DNA from: Shinisaurus crocodilurus
Lineage: Eukaryota; Chordata; Lepidosauria; Squamata; Shinisauridae
Direction of reading: 5' to 3'
Assembly: GCA_021292165.1 (NCBI GenBank)
Contig: CM037876.1
Coordinates: forward strand, 110,489,379-110,553,378
DNA: 64,000 nucleotides
In this document: positions 43,771 to 55,024 of the stretch, piece by piece
How the letters are laid out: each line of letters begins with the position of its first letter
Numbering within the stretch: position 1 is the first letter of the stretch
The notes under the pieces: model-generated
Databases searched by the model: none
Seen by the model: only the letters and a program-made list of their open reading frames with translations
What the model was told of the DNA's origin: nothing
Program-made: the position numbers and the translations under genes

Positions 43771-44005
43771 ACTTGGATAATCTGCAAACCGGGGAAGCTA
43801 CAAGCTGGAGTCGGATTACAGGCAAGCTGGCTGGCAGCTGCAAACCGACACGCTGGGAAACGCTGCACAGAGGGGGGTGAGATCTGGAGATCTGTGTGTA
43901 GAATAATGGGCCTCTATGCACAGACAGGATTTTAATTCTCCCATCCAGCACACGTGGAGCTCTGCAATCACCACGCGCCTTCACATAATTGGGTACATTC
44001 TAAAG

Positions 44006-44140
44006 CAGGAATATGCAGCCTGGTGTCCTCCAGAAGTTTTTGACTACAGCTCCCATAAGCCCCAGGCAGCATGGCCAATGGGTCAGAATTATAGGAGCTG
44101 TAGTCCAAAACATCTGCAAGGCACCAGGTTACCTACTGTG
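44006..44140. mobile_element. hAT MITE (CAGGAATATGCAGCC subtype)
   Basis: Exact 8-bp duplication TTCTAAAG (43998-44005 and 44141-44148). The body TTTTTGACTACAGCTCCCAT facing GAGCTGTAGTCCAAAA is related to the palindromic family. It sits 65 bp upstream of GALNT8 exon 2. Confidence 0.9.
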
Positions 44141-44205
44141 TTCTAAAGTTTGCTTTATGTTTTCTTTTGGCTTCATACCTGTACCTCTCTCTCTCTCTCT
44201 CTTAG

Positions 44206-44471
44206 CAAATTCCATAAAATCATCAGATAATATTTCCAAAAAGAAGCTGGAAGAACATAAAGTTGTCAGAGAACTCAAAAATAAAATACATGAAGCCAAG
44301 AAGGAAAAAAAGATACAGTTCCCAGATTCCGCTTTGTTTCATAAATGGGGTGAAGACTTAATGAAAGACCAACAAATTGCAGCTCAGGAGCTATTGTTAA
44401 ATATGGATACAATACTTACCTTAGTGACCGCTTGCCTCTGGAAAGATCTCTAAAAGACACGAGACTCCCAG
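44206..44471 (+). CDS. GALNT8: GALNT8-like GalNAc-transferase, exon 2
   Basis: It follows a CT-rich tract and CTTAG acceptor (AG at 44204-44205) and continues exon 1 in phase 1. It encodes the basic stem (KKLEEHKVVRELKNKIHEAK), then the pre-catalytic segment FPDSALFHKWGEDL and, in a +1-shifted frame, YGYNTYLSDRLPLERSLKDT then RLP. The WG(E/Q)(D/E)L and YGYNxxLS(D/N)xLPL strings are typical of the GALNT8/18 subgroup, just before the glycosyltransferase-2 domain. It ends at CAG/GTGAAG (44471) in phase 1. The frame break lies at a three-A run (44399-44401) where four A would keep the frame. It is about 1.2 kb from a contig end, so a consensus error is likely; a real pseudogene cannot be excluded. 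Confidence 0.8.
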
Positions 44472-45109
44472 GTGAAGTATGGATATCTCAAGTGCTTCTG
44501 CGTGAACTAATGTAACTTTTCAATAAAAAGGGAGCTGGGGTTGCTGACGTTTGGGTGGATGTGCTGGGGAGAGAATTAGCTGGCAGGTTGGGGAAACTGG
44601 CAGACGCTAGCAGACTGGGAAGGCACCAAGCCATGCCTAGCAAGTTATGGGTGGAGTCAGTGGCAGCATATGGTGGGTGATGGCCTGGCTCACTCTCTCT
44701 TTGTCGCTTTCTCTCTCCCCTCCCGCTTTCTCTCTCCCCTCCTCTCTCTCCATCTCCCTCCCTTCCTCATTCCCCCCTCCCCATGCAGCACTTAAGGGTT
44801 GTTGTGGTTGTTTTAAGAAAGCTCCCTTTTGCACAAGGGAAGCTTTTTTAAAAATGCTAATTGATGTTGTGTGTGGGAGTGGAGGTGGGTGTTGCACAAC
44901 ATTGGGAGGGAGGGTTAACCCTTCCCTCCTCAGCTGTGACCCCACCACAAATTAAGCTTTAAAAACCCACCATTGGCAGCAATGGAGGCTTTTTAAAGTC
45001 TAGTCGCTGTGCTGGAGGGTGATGTACAGGGGGTCACAGCATACAGGGATGGGGAGGATTAACTCTTCTATTATTATATTTTATTATTATTATTATATAT
45101 TATTATTAT
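44472..45109. other. GALNT8 intron 2 start; no gene
   Basis: CT-rich low-complexity sequence (44690-44770) and unassigned sequence, ending in an ATT-rich tract at 45065-45118. Confidence 0.5.
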
Positions 45110-45345
45110 TATTATTTTATATTCCACCTTTCCCCCTCTTGTAAGGAATCCAAGGCGGCTTACATAATCCTCCTCCTCCTCTCCATTTTATCCTCACAAC
45201 AACCCTGTGAGGCAGGTCAGGCTGAGAGTCAGCGACTGGCCCAAAGTCACCCAGTGAGCTTCATGGCCAAGCGGGGACTAGAACCCAGATCTCCCGAGTC
45301 CCAGTCCAACACTCTCACCACTACACCACACTGGCTCTCTAGCCC
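45110..45345 (-). repeat. Sauria-type SINE
   Basis: On the minus strand: GAGAGCCAGTGTGGTGTAGT at the start, GGGTTCTAGTCC B-box region, CACTGGGTGACTTTGGGCCA body and the GGATAAAATGGAGAGGAGGA tail, ending in an ATT-type microsatellite. Confidence 0.9.
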
Positions 45346-45628
45346 CAGCTGTGCCCCCAAATAGCTTCCCACTCAGCAACCAGGTTTTTAAAAAGCCCCA
45401 TTAGCACCAGTGGAGGCTTATTAAAAGCCTAATAGCTGTGTCCCCAGCAGCGACCCCTCCAGATGCTCCCAGCACAGCAATTAGACTTTTTGAATCCTCG
45501 ATAGGCAGGAATTGAGCCTTTTTAAAAGCCGAATTGCAGCACACAGATAGGTTAGGATGGTGTAGGGCCTGTGAGAATCCACTTTGAACCAGAAAGTGCC
45601 TTCCATTTTCCTTGGGCCTGAGAGAGGC

Positions 45629-45728
45629 NNNNNNNNNNNNNNNNNNNNNNNNNNNNNNNNNNNNNNNNNNNNNNNNNNNNNNNNNNNNNNNNNNNNNNNN
45701 NNNNNNNNNNNNNNNNNNNNNNNNNNNN
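45629..45728. other. Assembly gap (100 N)
   Basis: Exactly 100 N, the conventional size for a gap of unknown length between scaffolded contigs. Confidence 0.98.
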
Positions 45729-46286
45729 TTTGTGTTTGTTTTTTTGTTTGAAATTAGCAGGAAAAAAGGGAGAGAAACAAAAGAAAAAGAACAACCAAAC
45801 ACAAAATATCCATCCACAGTAATTGTTCACAGCCATTATAAAAAGGTTCAATACTGTTCCCCACCCATCCATGTTCTTTTTTGTGGTGCCCATGGGCACT
45901 GCACCAAATAGGGTGGTGGAGGTGGTTTTCCCCTCAGTCTACCTGGGAGTAGCCAAGAATGCCTCCCCCCCTTGCCGTGTGCCGCAGCCCATGCACAACA
46001 AGGGAGGGAGCCAACCTGCTTAGCGCTGGCTGAGCTTCCTCTCAAGGAAGCTCAGTGCCAGGCAGTTTGAGGCTTCCCTTTGCTGGGCACCACCATTGCT
46101 CAGCCATGCACAGCAAGGGGAATTGATGACTTGTGGGGTGAGCAGTCAAACCTCAACCATATACGGGCGCATGAGTAATTGGGACCAAGTCTCTGCTCCT
46201 GACACACTCTGTGAATATTACCCAGACCTCCCCTGGTGCAGGATGGGGCGTCAGCCAGTGCCTGCCTCTCTTTTCTGCCCCAGGAA

Positions 46287-46873
46287 CAGGCCGGCGCTAC
46301 CGCTAGCAACTAGGCGGTTGCCTAGGGCGCGCGGCTGAAGAGGGCGCGGACGCTGCGCTCCTCTTCGGCCGCTGCGCCGCCCCCGCCAGGCCTCCGCCTC
46401 CCCACCCTCCTGCCTGCCTGCCACCGCGCGCCTCCCCCCCCGCCTGCCCACTCGCTCGCTCGCCGCTGCGCTTCCCCCCCGCCCACCCGCTCGCGCTCGC
46501 TCGCTCGCCGCGCTCCTCCACCGCCATCGCCCCCCCCGTCACCCCCCCCAAACCCCCCATCACCTACTTCGTCGCGTCGCTTCCGGAGCCCCGCCACGTT
46601 GTTTTTGGCGGAGGAACCAGGGCAGAAGGGCTTAAACAGCCCTGTTGCCATGGTTCCCCCGGCAAAAAAACGCGCGGGGTCCCTCGCGTCGCTTCAGGAG
46701 GAGAGGAGGAGGAGGCAGCAGCAGCAGCCGCCGCCGCCGCCGCCGCAGCCAGGGCGGGGGTGGGAAGGTAGGTTGGTGGTGGCGGCGCAGGTTTTTTTTT
46801 TTTCCTGCTTTGGAGAGGGGGGGGCGCTAAATATTTTTTTGCCTGGGCGCCAAACTGCCCTGCACCGGTCCTG
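46287..46873 (+). mobile_element. hAT-type MITE with CpG core (copy B of 25542-26150)
   Basis: Same element and same CCCAGGAA-type flanks. It is 22 bases shorter through scattered single-base losses, including within the 3' flank. Confidence 0.9.
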
Positions 46874-47599
46874 CCCAGAAACATCTGAGCCATGAACTTG
46901 TAAGTGCAGCATGGCTGAAGATGTAGGGAGAAGCAGTTCGAACTTTTCCCAAGTTCAGAACACATCAGCTACCAGATGATTCCTGCACAACTGTAAATAC
47001 TTCTTAAGCCTGCCTGCATCCAATCTACAAGATCTGAGTGAGTAAACTCTGTTTTTAACCTCCAAAGACTGTTAGTCTTATTGGTAGTATAAAGGGGGAA
47101 ACCAGGTGAAGTTCCAGTCAGCCCAGAAGGAGAGCCTGTAATTGCCAAATGCTATTGCGCTTTAACCACAGCTCCACCCGTTTTTTTCCGTTGTAGTGGC
47201 GTAAGCTCTGCTGTACTTGCTAATGCAAGGGGAGAGAGATAATAACTTCTAATATCCTCTCCCAGCTCTTTTAGCAATCCCCAACAATGACAGCCACTGA
47301 AAGTGCCAGTTGGGCACTTTTCGGCAGCTGTCACCCCCACTCACTCCACTCCTCTCACTGCTCCCGCAGGTGTCCCCTGGTATACTGCAGGAGGACTGAG
47401 GGGGGATATGGGGAGAGATGGTGCCGCAGACCCCCGCTGTGCCCAATCATTAGTCAGGCACAGCCGGGGGCCCAGGCAACTTTAAGCCCAAAGTAGCTAC
47501 AGAGTGACCCTGGGCTTAAGGTGTCAGCCAAACTCGCCCCGTGTGGGCCTCGGAACAAAATTCTTGCTCCTCCTGTATCCCCACTTATTCCCTTCTGGA

Positions 47600-48555
47600 C
47601 CACGCAGAGGTTCAGTGATCTGGATAAATACAAGCAATACAGAAACTGAGAGGAAAAGGAATACACAGACTTAGAGACATCCTAAAGGGAGGAAAGCGTA
47701 TTTCAACAGAAAAATTACAAGAGAAATGGCAAGACACAAAAAGGAACTGCTTTCAAATCACTCAAATACAAGCTTTGCTTCAAAACTAATGCAAAGGAAT
47801 GAGGCACCGATCCCTCAGCATCTTAAAAAACGAATGTGTTAGCTCACAAGGCAGGTCTAAAGGTCTAGTCCCTCTTATCTGTAGCTGGTTAATAACACAT
47901 CAAAGTGGAACAACAGGATTAAAAATAGTTTGGGAGAATGATATTGGGGAACAGATTACAGACACACAATGGAATACAAACTGGAAAAAGAACCCATTTA
48001 CGTCTATTTCAGCAGCAATAAGAGAAACACATTTAAAATTATTACACAGGTGGCATCTGGCACCTGTGAAAATCTTATTAACACAAATCTTTCCCCAAAT
48101 GGCTGGAGAGGTTGTCAGTCAAAGGTACTTTATTCCACATGTGGTAGGCTTGTGAACATGTGCAAGTATTTTGGACAGCCATTTTCAATCATATTTCAAA
48201 CAAACAGGTCATGGCACCCCATTATAGCTCTCTTCAATTTTAACGACACACACAATAGCAGCTGTTACATAATGACCTAATCTTACTAGGACAGGAGCAG
48301 CAAGAAGGTTATAGCATGATACTGGAAACAAACAAAAAGTACACTGCTCGACACTGAACGGATGGTTTCCGAAAATCTGGGAGCAGCTCTTGCTGAAAAC
48401 TAACACAACAGAACCAATTGATCAGAGGGATGACAAGCAGGCCTCGTTCTTAGACCGGTTCCACTTCATTGCATACATTAATGCAGGTCCACAGACCAGC
48501 ATTCACCAAGTGTGCAGTTCTATTTTTGGAAGGGTGTATAACTAGCAAGGCAAAT
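47600..48555 (+). pseudogene. Old L1 ORF2 3' fragment (copy B of 26890-27880)
   Basis: Same fragment with additional small indels, matching the noisy start of this contig. Confidence 0.75.
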
Positions 48556-48616
48556 AATAAAAGTGATCAAAAGCAGCTGCAGAGCATTCCAATTAATCGG
48601 AAAAGAGGAGCAGGAG

Positions 48617-51600
48617 ACATCATGGTTCATTTGTTAGGAAGAATACAAGGGATCAGGTTCTTCAAAAACATTTGCTACAGGATTGAAGGAGGAGGATAAT
48701 TCTATAATTGTTTTGAAAAGAAGTACCTATTAGACTTTACGTAAACGGAAAGATTATGCCTTTTTTGACTGTACTGCTGATGAAACAGAAAAAGATTGCT
48801 TTCGTTGGGAGATTCCAGAAGTGTGGGTTTTTTCCTTCAAAGATCAGAGATTCAAAGCTGAATTCAATTCAAAAAGCCAGAGATTTCCTAGAAAGATTTA
48901 AAAGAGATTTTGAGGGGATGAAACGGGGAGAAGAAAAGGATGGCCTTGGCCACAGGCACAGATTAAGATTAATATATATATGTATATTTTAAATTTCTAC
49001 TGATTATGGATTACAAATGTTTAACATGGAATATTAATGGCGGCAAATGCCCCTCAAAAGAGGAAAAAAGTATTTTACTATTTGAAAAAATTAAAGCAAG
49101 ACATCGTTGTTACAAGAGACTCATATCAAGAAAAAGATATAAAGTATTTGGTCTATAAAACATTAGGTGAAGAATTTATCTCGGCACATGCTAAAAAGAA
49201 AAATGGAGTTGTTTTGTATATTAAATCCCATTTAAAACCAAAATTAGTATTTGCTGATGAACAAGGTAGATTTGTGGGAGTAGAAAGTCAACTTAAATGG
49301 ATTTAAGACAATGGTGGTGGGAATTTATGCACCTAACCAAGATAAAGCGGTGTTTTATAAGAAGCTTATGGATATTCTAATGGATTTATCATATGAAAGT
49401 TGGTGTTTGATGGGAGACTGGAATGGGGTCATGCTTCCACAAATGGACAGAACTTCAGAAAGAAATATTACAAGGTATCAAGGAAAACTCCCAAAAAGCC
49501 TTTTTGATCTGATGGAAAATCTGAGACTGGTGGACTTATGGAGGCAAAAGAATGGTGATTCAAGGGAATATACTTATTTTTCTGAGAGACACAGATCATT
49601 TTCAAGAATAGATATGTTCCTGACAACTAAAGACTTTGTTACTAAAACTTCTAAAATAGAGATTTTACCAAAGACTTTCTCGGATCATAATCCTGTGACT
49701 ATGGTTTGCAAAAGAAAATCCACTGTTTTTAGATGGAGATTAAATGAAACGTTATTACAAAATACAGCTGTGTTGGAAGACTGTAAAAAGAAACTAAAAG
49801 AATTTTTTGAAATTAACTTAGATAAGGGTACAGATCTGAGAATGGTTTGGGATGCAAGTAAAGCTTTTATTAGAGGTTATTTTATACAATATAATACTCA
49901 ACTTAAGGCCAAGAGACAAGAGAAAATGCAAAAAATTCTGGAGGAAATAAAAAAGAAGGAGGAAGAATTAAAGATCTCTCCAGGAAACTCAAATATTTTC
50001 CAACAGATTAAAATGTTGCAACAACAGTTATCTATGGTAACAACAAGAGAAATGGAAATAAAATTGAATTATATGAAACAGAGGAACTTTGAATTTGCAA
50101 ACAAACCTGGGAGATGGTTGGCTTATAGATTGCGAAAAGAAAGAGAAAAGAAAATGATAATAAAAGTACAAGAGGGCGATAAAGTATTAACAGACAATAA
50201 GGAGATACAAAAATCATTTTACTATTATTATTCGAATTTATATAAAGGACATAATGTTTCATCAGAAAAAATAGATGAATATATTGAAAAACAAAAGTTA
50301 CCTAAGATTACAGAGGAACAGAGACATATTATGAATGGTCCTATAACAATAAGTGAATTGGTGGGTGCTATAAAAAAGATTAAACCAGGAAAGGCGCCAG
50401 GACCGGATGGACTTTCTGGTAAATACTATCAGAGATTTGAAGATGAACTCATACAACCTTTACAAAAAACGATGAATTCTATTTTGCAAGGAGGCCGGAT
50501 GCCGGAGACATGGAAAGAGGCAAATATAACATTAATACCTAAAGAGGGACAAGACTTAACCTTAACAAGAAATTATAGACCAATATCATTACTGAATAAT
50601 GACTACAAGCTGTTTACAATGATATTGGCGGAAAGATTAAAAATAATTCTTCAAGAATTTATTCATGAAGATCAATGTGGTTTTTTACCTAAAGACAGTT
50701 GAGGGATAATGTTAGAACAGTCTTAGATATTTTGGAATACTTGGAAAAGCATAATGAAAACATGCTGCATTGATTTTCTTAGATGCAGAGAAAGCGTTTG
50801 ACAATTTAAATTGGGGGTTTCTATTTAAAGTACTGAAGGAAATGGATTTTGGAGAGAACTTTATAAAATGGATAAAGTCAATTTATACTTCGCAAACAGC
50901 ACAAATAATTGTCAATGGCGATATGACGAAACCGTGTGGAATACATAGAGGAACAAGACAAGGTTGCCCATTATCACCTTTGTTGTTTATTCTTGTGCTT
51001 GAAATATTGAACAGAGATATAAGACAAGATGATAGAATTGGAGGCATAAAAATTAAAAAAGAGTCTTATAAGCTGAGAGCTTTTGCAGATGATTTGGTGT
51101 TAACTTTGGAAGATCCTCTGAAAGGAATAGAAACGTTAATGGTTAAATTGAAGGAGTTTGGTGCTGTAGCGGTTTTTAAGGTTAATAAACTAAAGACAAA
51201 GATATTAACAAAAAATATGAAAATTCAGGATCAAATAAAATTGTCAAAGAAATCAGGTTTTAAGGTTGAAAAGAAAGTAAAGTATTTAGGTATCACATTA
51301 ACAAATAAGAATTGTATGTTGTTTCAAAATAATTATGTAAAGTCTTGGAATGAAATGAAAAAAGATTTAGAAAGATGGGATAAAGCTCAATTGTCACTTT
51401 TGGGGAGAATAGCCACAATCAAGATGAATGTATTACCTAGAATGTTGTTTTTGTTTCAGACTATTCCTATTGTGACATCGCAAATATCATTTAAACAATG
51501 GCAGAAGGATATATCTAGATTTGTATGGCAAGGGAAAAAGCCACGGGTTAAGTTTAAGATTTTACAGGATGCAAAAGAAAGAGGGGGGTTGGGGCTACCT

Positions 51601-52943
51601 GACCTGAAGTTATATTTTGCTGCTTGTTGTTTAGTATGGATCAAAGAATGGGTTTTGTTGAAAAATAGTCGATTATTAGATTTAGAGGGATATGATTTGA
51701 GATTTGGATGGCATGGGTACATGTGGTATGATAAAGTTAAAGTGAATGTAGAATTTAATAATCACTGTGTTAGAAGTGCCATTTTGAAAATTTGGAATAA
51801 ATATAAACCTAGGTTTTGTCAGAGAGTACCATTGTGGCTATCAGCACAAGAAGCCCATCATAGAAGAGAAATGTTAAGTAAATACAGTTGGTTGACATAT
51901 CGTGATTTGCTGAATTTTTCACAAGATGAATGTAAAATAAATCAAGAGAAGAACTGATAAAAGAAGGTCATACATGTCAATGGTTCTCATATTTACAGAT
52001 GGTAGAAAGGTTTAAAGTTGATAAAAGGTTGTATGATTTTGAACAGAGGGTATCTGACTTTGAAAGGGAATTATGTTTAAATGATGAACATCTTATTTCA
52101 AGAATGTATAAGCTTTTGTTGAAATTTGAAACTGAGGAAGAGCAAGTGAAGGAATGTATGATAAAATGGGCTCAAAATTTTGGTTATAATATACTAATGA
52201 CACAATGGGAAAATATGTGGTTAAAAGGTTTGAAATTTACTTTATGCTCTAGTCTTAAAGAGAATTTTTATAAGATGATGTATCGTTGGTACTTGTCGCC
52301 GGAGAAATTGGCTAGAATGTATAGCGGTGCATCAGATATATGTTGGAAATGTGAACAACAGGAAGGAACCTTTTATCATATGTGGTGGACATGTAAGAAG
52401 CTAAAAGTTTTTGGGTTGAAATTCATTTATTAATGCAAAAGATTTTAAGGATTACTTTTCAATTGAAACCAGAGGCTTTTCTATTGGGAATAATGGACAG
52501 TCAGCTAGAAGGAAGATATGGAACTTTATTTTTATACATGACAATGGCAGCGAGACTACTATATGCACAGAAGTGGAAAGGTCCAGCAGTGCCTACGATA
52601 GAAGAATGGTTGGTCAAGATGCTGGAGCTGGCAGAGATGGCCAAACTTACATCACTAATTAGAGAAAGGACAACATCTGCATTTATTATTGAGTGGAAAC
52701 CTCTAATTGACTTTTTGCAGAGACTGGAAAATAATGATTTGTTTGTTTGTGGATTTATGGAATAATAAGTGAATCTGGGACAATGGGAAGAAAGAGATTT
52801 CTCATTTGGATTATCGAGTAAGAAAAATTATTGTTACCTGTATTTGCTGTAGAAGAAAAATCGGAGGTCTATTTTGTTTTGTTAATTGTTATATGTTTGA
52901 TATTATGTGTCTGTTTTATATAGAAATAAAAAAAATTGGACAA
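48617..52943 (+). mobile_element. Young L1 (copy B of 27931-32259)
   Basis: Flanked by the same GGAAAAGAGGAGCAGGAG duplication (48599-48616 and 52944-52961). Identical target site and truncation point show that it is the same insertion event. Confidence 0.95.
49006..52765 (+). pseudogene. L1 ORF2p (copy B), several frameshifts
   Basis: Same ORF2 as 28318-32081, but broken at different places. There are small indels near 49041, 49106, 49130 and 49286; one-base losses near 50693, 50760, 51940 and 52399; and a correct six-A run at 50372-50377 where copy A is short. The longest open stretches are 49311-50702 and 50770-51957. Since each break is at a site intact in the other copy, the underlying locus probably has one long open frame. 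Confidence 0.9.
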
Positions 52944-53444
52944 GGAAAAGAGGAGCAGGAGGAGTTGAAGCAGAAAAGTGGCAGGCAGGGGGAAAGCACC
53001 CTCTCCACCAGCCCCCACTGCTTCTCTAATACAAGCACTCTGATGAGTGTACCTGTACACCTGTTTGTAACATTCACACTTCATACTTTGAGCTGTAGAT
53101 ATGAAAAATGATATGATGTGTAAAGTGGCCCATCATGCCAGCATTTCTGATACGACACATGCCACGTAATGCCACATAAGAGTAATCCAGCCCTTTAGTT
53201 GGCTGGGAGATCTACTGCAGCTGCATACCTTCATGTCATGCAGTAGAACAGCTGAGACTGCCCATTCCTTCAGTACACAGCTGTTGCCACCGACTTCTTT
53301 ATGTTCAGAAAAGTTTTCATCCATGTGAACAATCTTGCTTTCTACTCCCAGAAAGTAAACATAGAAAGCAACAGTTTGTGCAGCAGTGGAATCCATCACA
53401 TACACATCACCTGAAAAGTATAACTGGATAGAAATTAAAAGGTA

Positions 53445-53652
53445 ATGATATCACGCAGAAAGCTACCGGGTCTCTTTTCCATATTACTGGTTCTGCTCCC
53501 TGCTGTGAACATTTTGTTTGTGATGTATGTGAAAAATGAAATTCAAAACCTAAAGGAGCACAGGAGCGCAGACCGTCGTTCTCAGGATTCTGCAAAAGAA
53601 AATGCCCTTGTGGAACGGCTAGAACAAATAGAGATGGCTTTTCGCAATATAT
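53445..53652 (+). CDS. GALNT8: GALNT8-like exon 1 (copy B, assembly duplicate)
   Basis: Identical to 32761-32968, including the GTAAGT donor. It lies downstream of exon 2 (44206-44471), an order that makes no sense for one transcript and is explained by the contig overlap. Its matching exon 2 is expected just past the window end, near 64886 by the offset. Confidence 0.75.
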
Positions 53653-54355
53653 GTAAGTAAAGAAAAATTGCCATTCAGATTTTTAATAAGAGTTATCTTG
53701 GCAGAGTGATAGGAGCTGTACCCCTTGGGTGCTTTCTTGTAGCCAAGGAGAGATTATTTATGATACGCATTATTTATAACTGGATATTTCTGAACATATT
53801 TCTGTGCAGTAATCTGGATTGGTGGTGATGGTGTCAGAAGAAACTTTGAAGATTTCCCACTGCTAATTGTCTCTCAGTATTGCCATTCTTCCAATTCTAG
53901 TCCGTTCAAAGCAGATTTCAGTGCATTACTTTAGGCTGGACAAGGTGGAGAGAATTTTGCCCAGTATATGACATAAATGATCAACAGTAAACTTCTGGTT
54001 TTTCTCCAAATTACTATTCACAAGGCATTGACAGGCACACCTAGTGCATAGACCAGAGATGGAAGAAATATTGAAAATTTCCAATGCTGCCACTCAGGTT
54101 TTGAGTGTGAAATTTCAAATTCAAATTTTGAATGTAACATCTGACCTCAAAATCCAAAGGCTTTAGAGTTGTTGGCATCTCTTAATTGTTCTGGTAGTTA
54201 TCAGACATAAAATCTCACAAGCTTTCTAAAATTAAATACCACTGCATGCCAGCAATCAAATGCATTATAGTAAAATATTAAAATCTATTAAATGCTGAAC
54301 ATAAAATACTGTCATGAAACACCATGACCATGGGGGTAGCGGGTGCCTCCAAAAA

Positions 54356-54401
<46 letters not shown>

Positions 54402-54991
54402 ATTTCTCCTACTAAGCTACTTCTCCCTTATCTTCCCACATTTCCTTCCACCCACCCAAAGCTCCTTCTACCTGCTGCACCTCAGCTCCTCCACCCATGA
54501 AAGCCCCTTCTCTTAGCCATGAAAATTAAACAGAATCTACATCTTCAGAAGAAATATTCCTCTGAATACACATGGTTGGGTAGGGGACAGGGGGACACTG
54601 TGCCTTCCGCTGTAAGCTTCTCAGAGGCATTTGGATAGCCACTGCATACATAACCTCATGAGTATGAGTTGGGGGGGGGGGGAGTCAGTATCACTCCACT
54701 CTGTGTAATTTGCTGCTGGAACACGACAACATCCATTTTACAGAAGGCAGACTAAACTGAGTGCAAGGCAGAGGTGTGGTCCGTGCCCCAAACATCAATG
54801 CTTCCTGCAGTCAATTATCCTGCAATTTGCCCAAAACATTCAACCCCATTCTGATTCCTTTCAGAATGAATTTTCACTTCACATCCCTGCTTTTCAGTCT
54901 CCCCCCCCCCAACATTCAAATCTCTCCAGATTCCCAGTTAATTCCTTATCCAGATTTCCCCCAAATTATTCCCATAAATAATCCGTCGTTG

Positions 54992-55024
<33 letters not shown>

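Noticed and set aside
27931..52943. Two independent L1 insertions
   Set aside because: Same truncation point, same 18-bp duplication and same flanks; one event seen twice.
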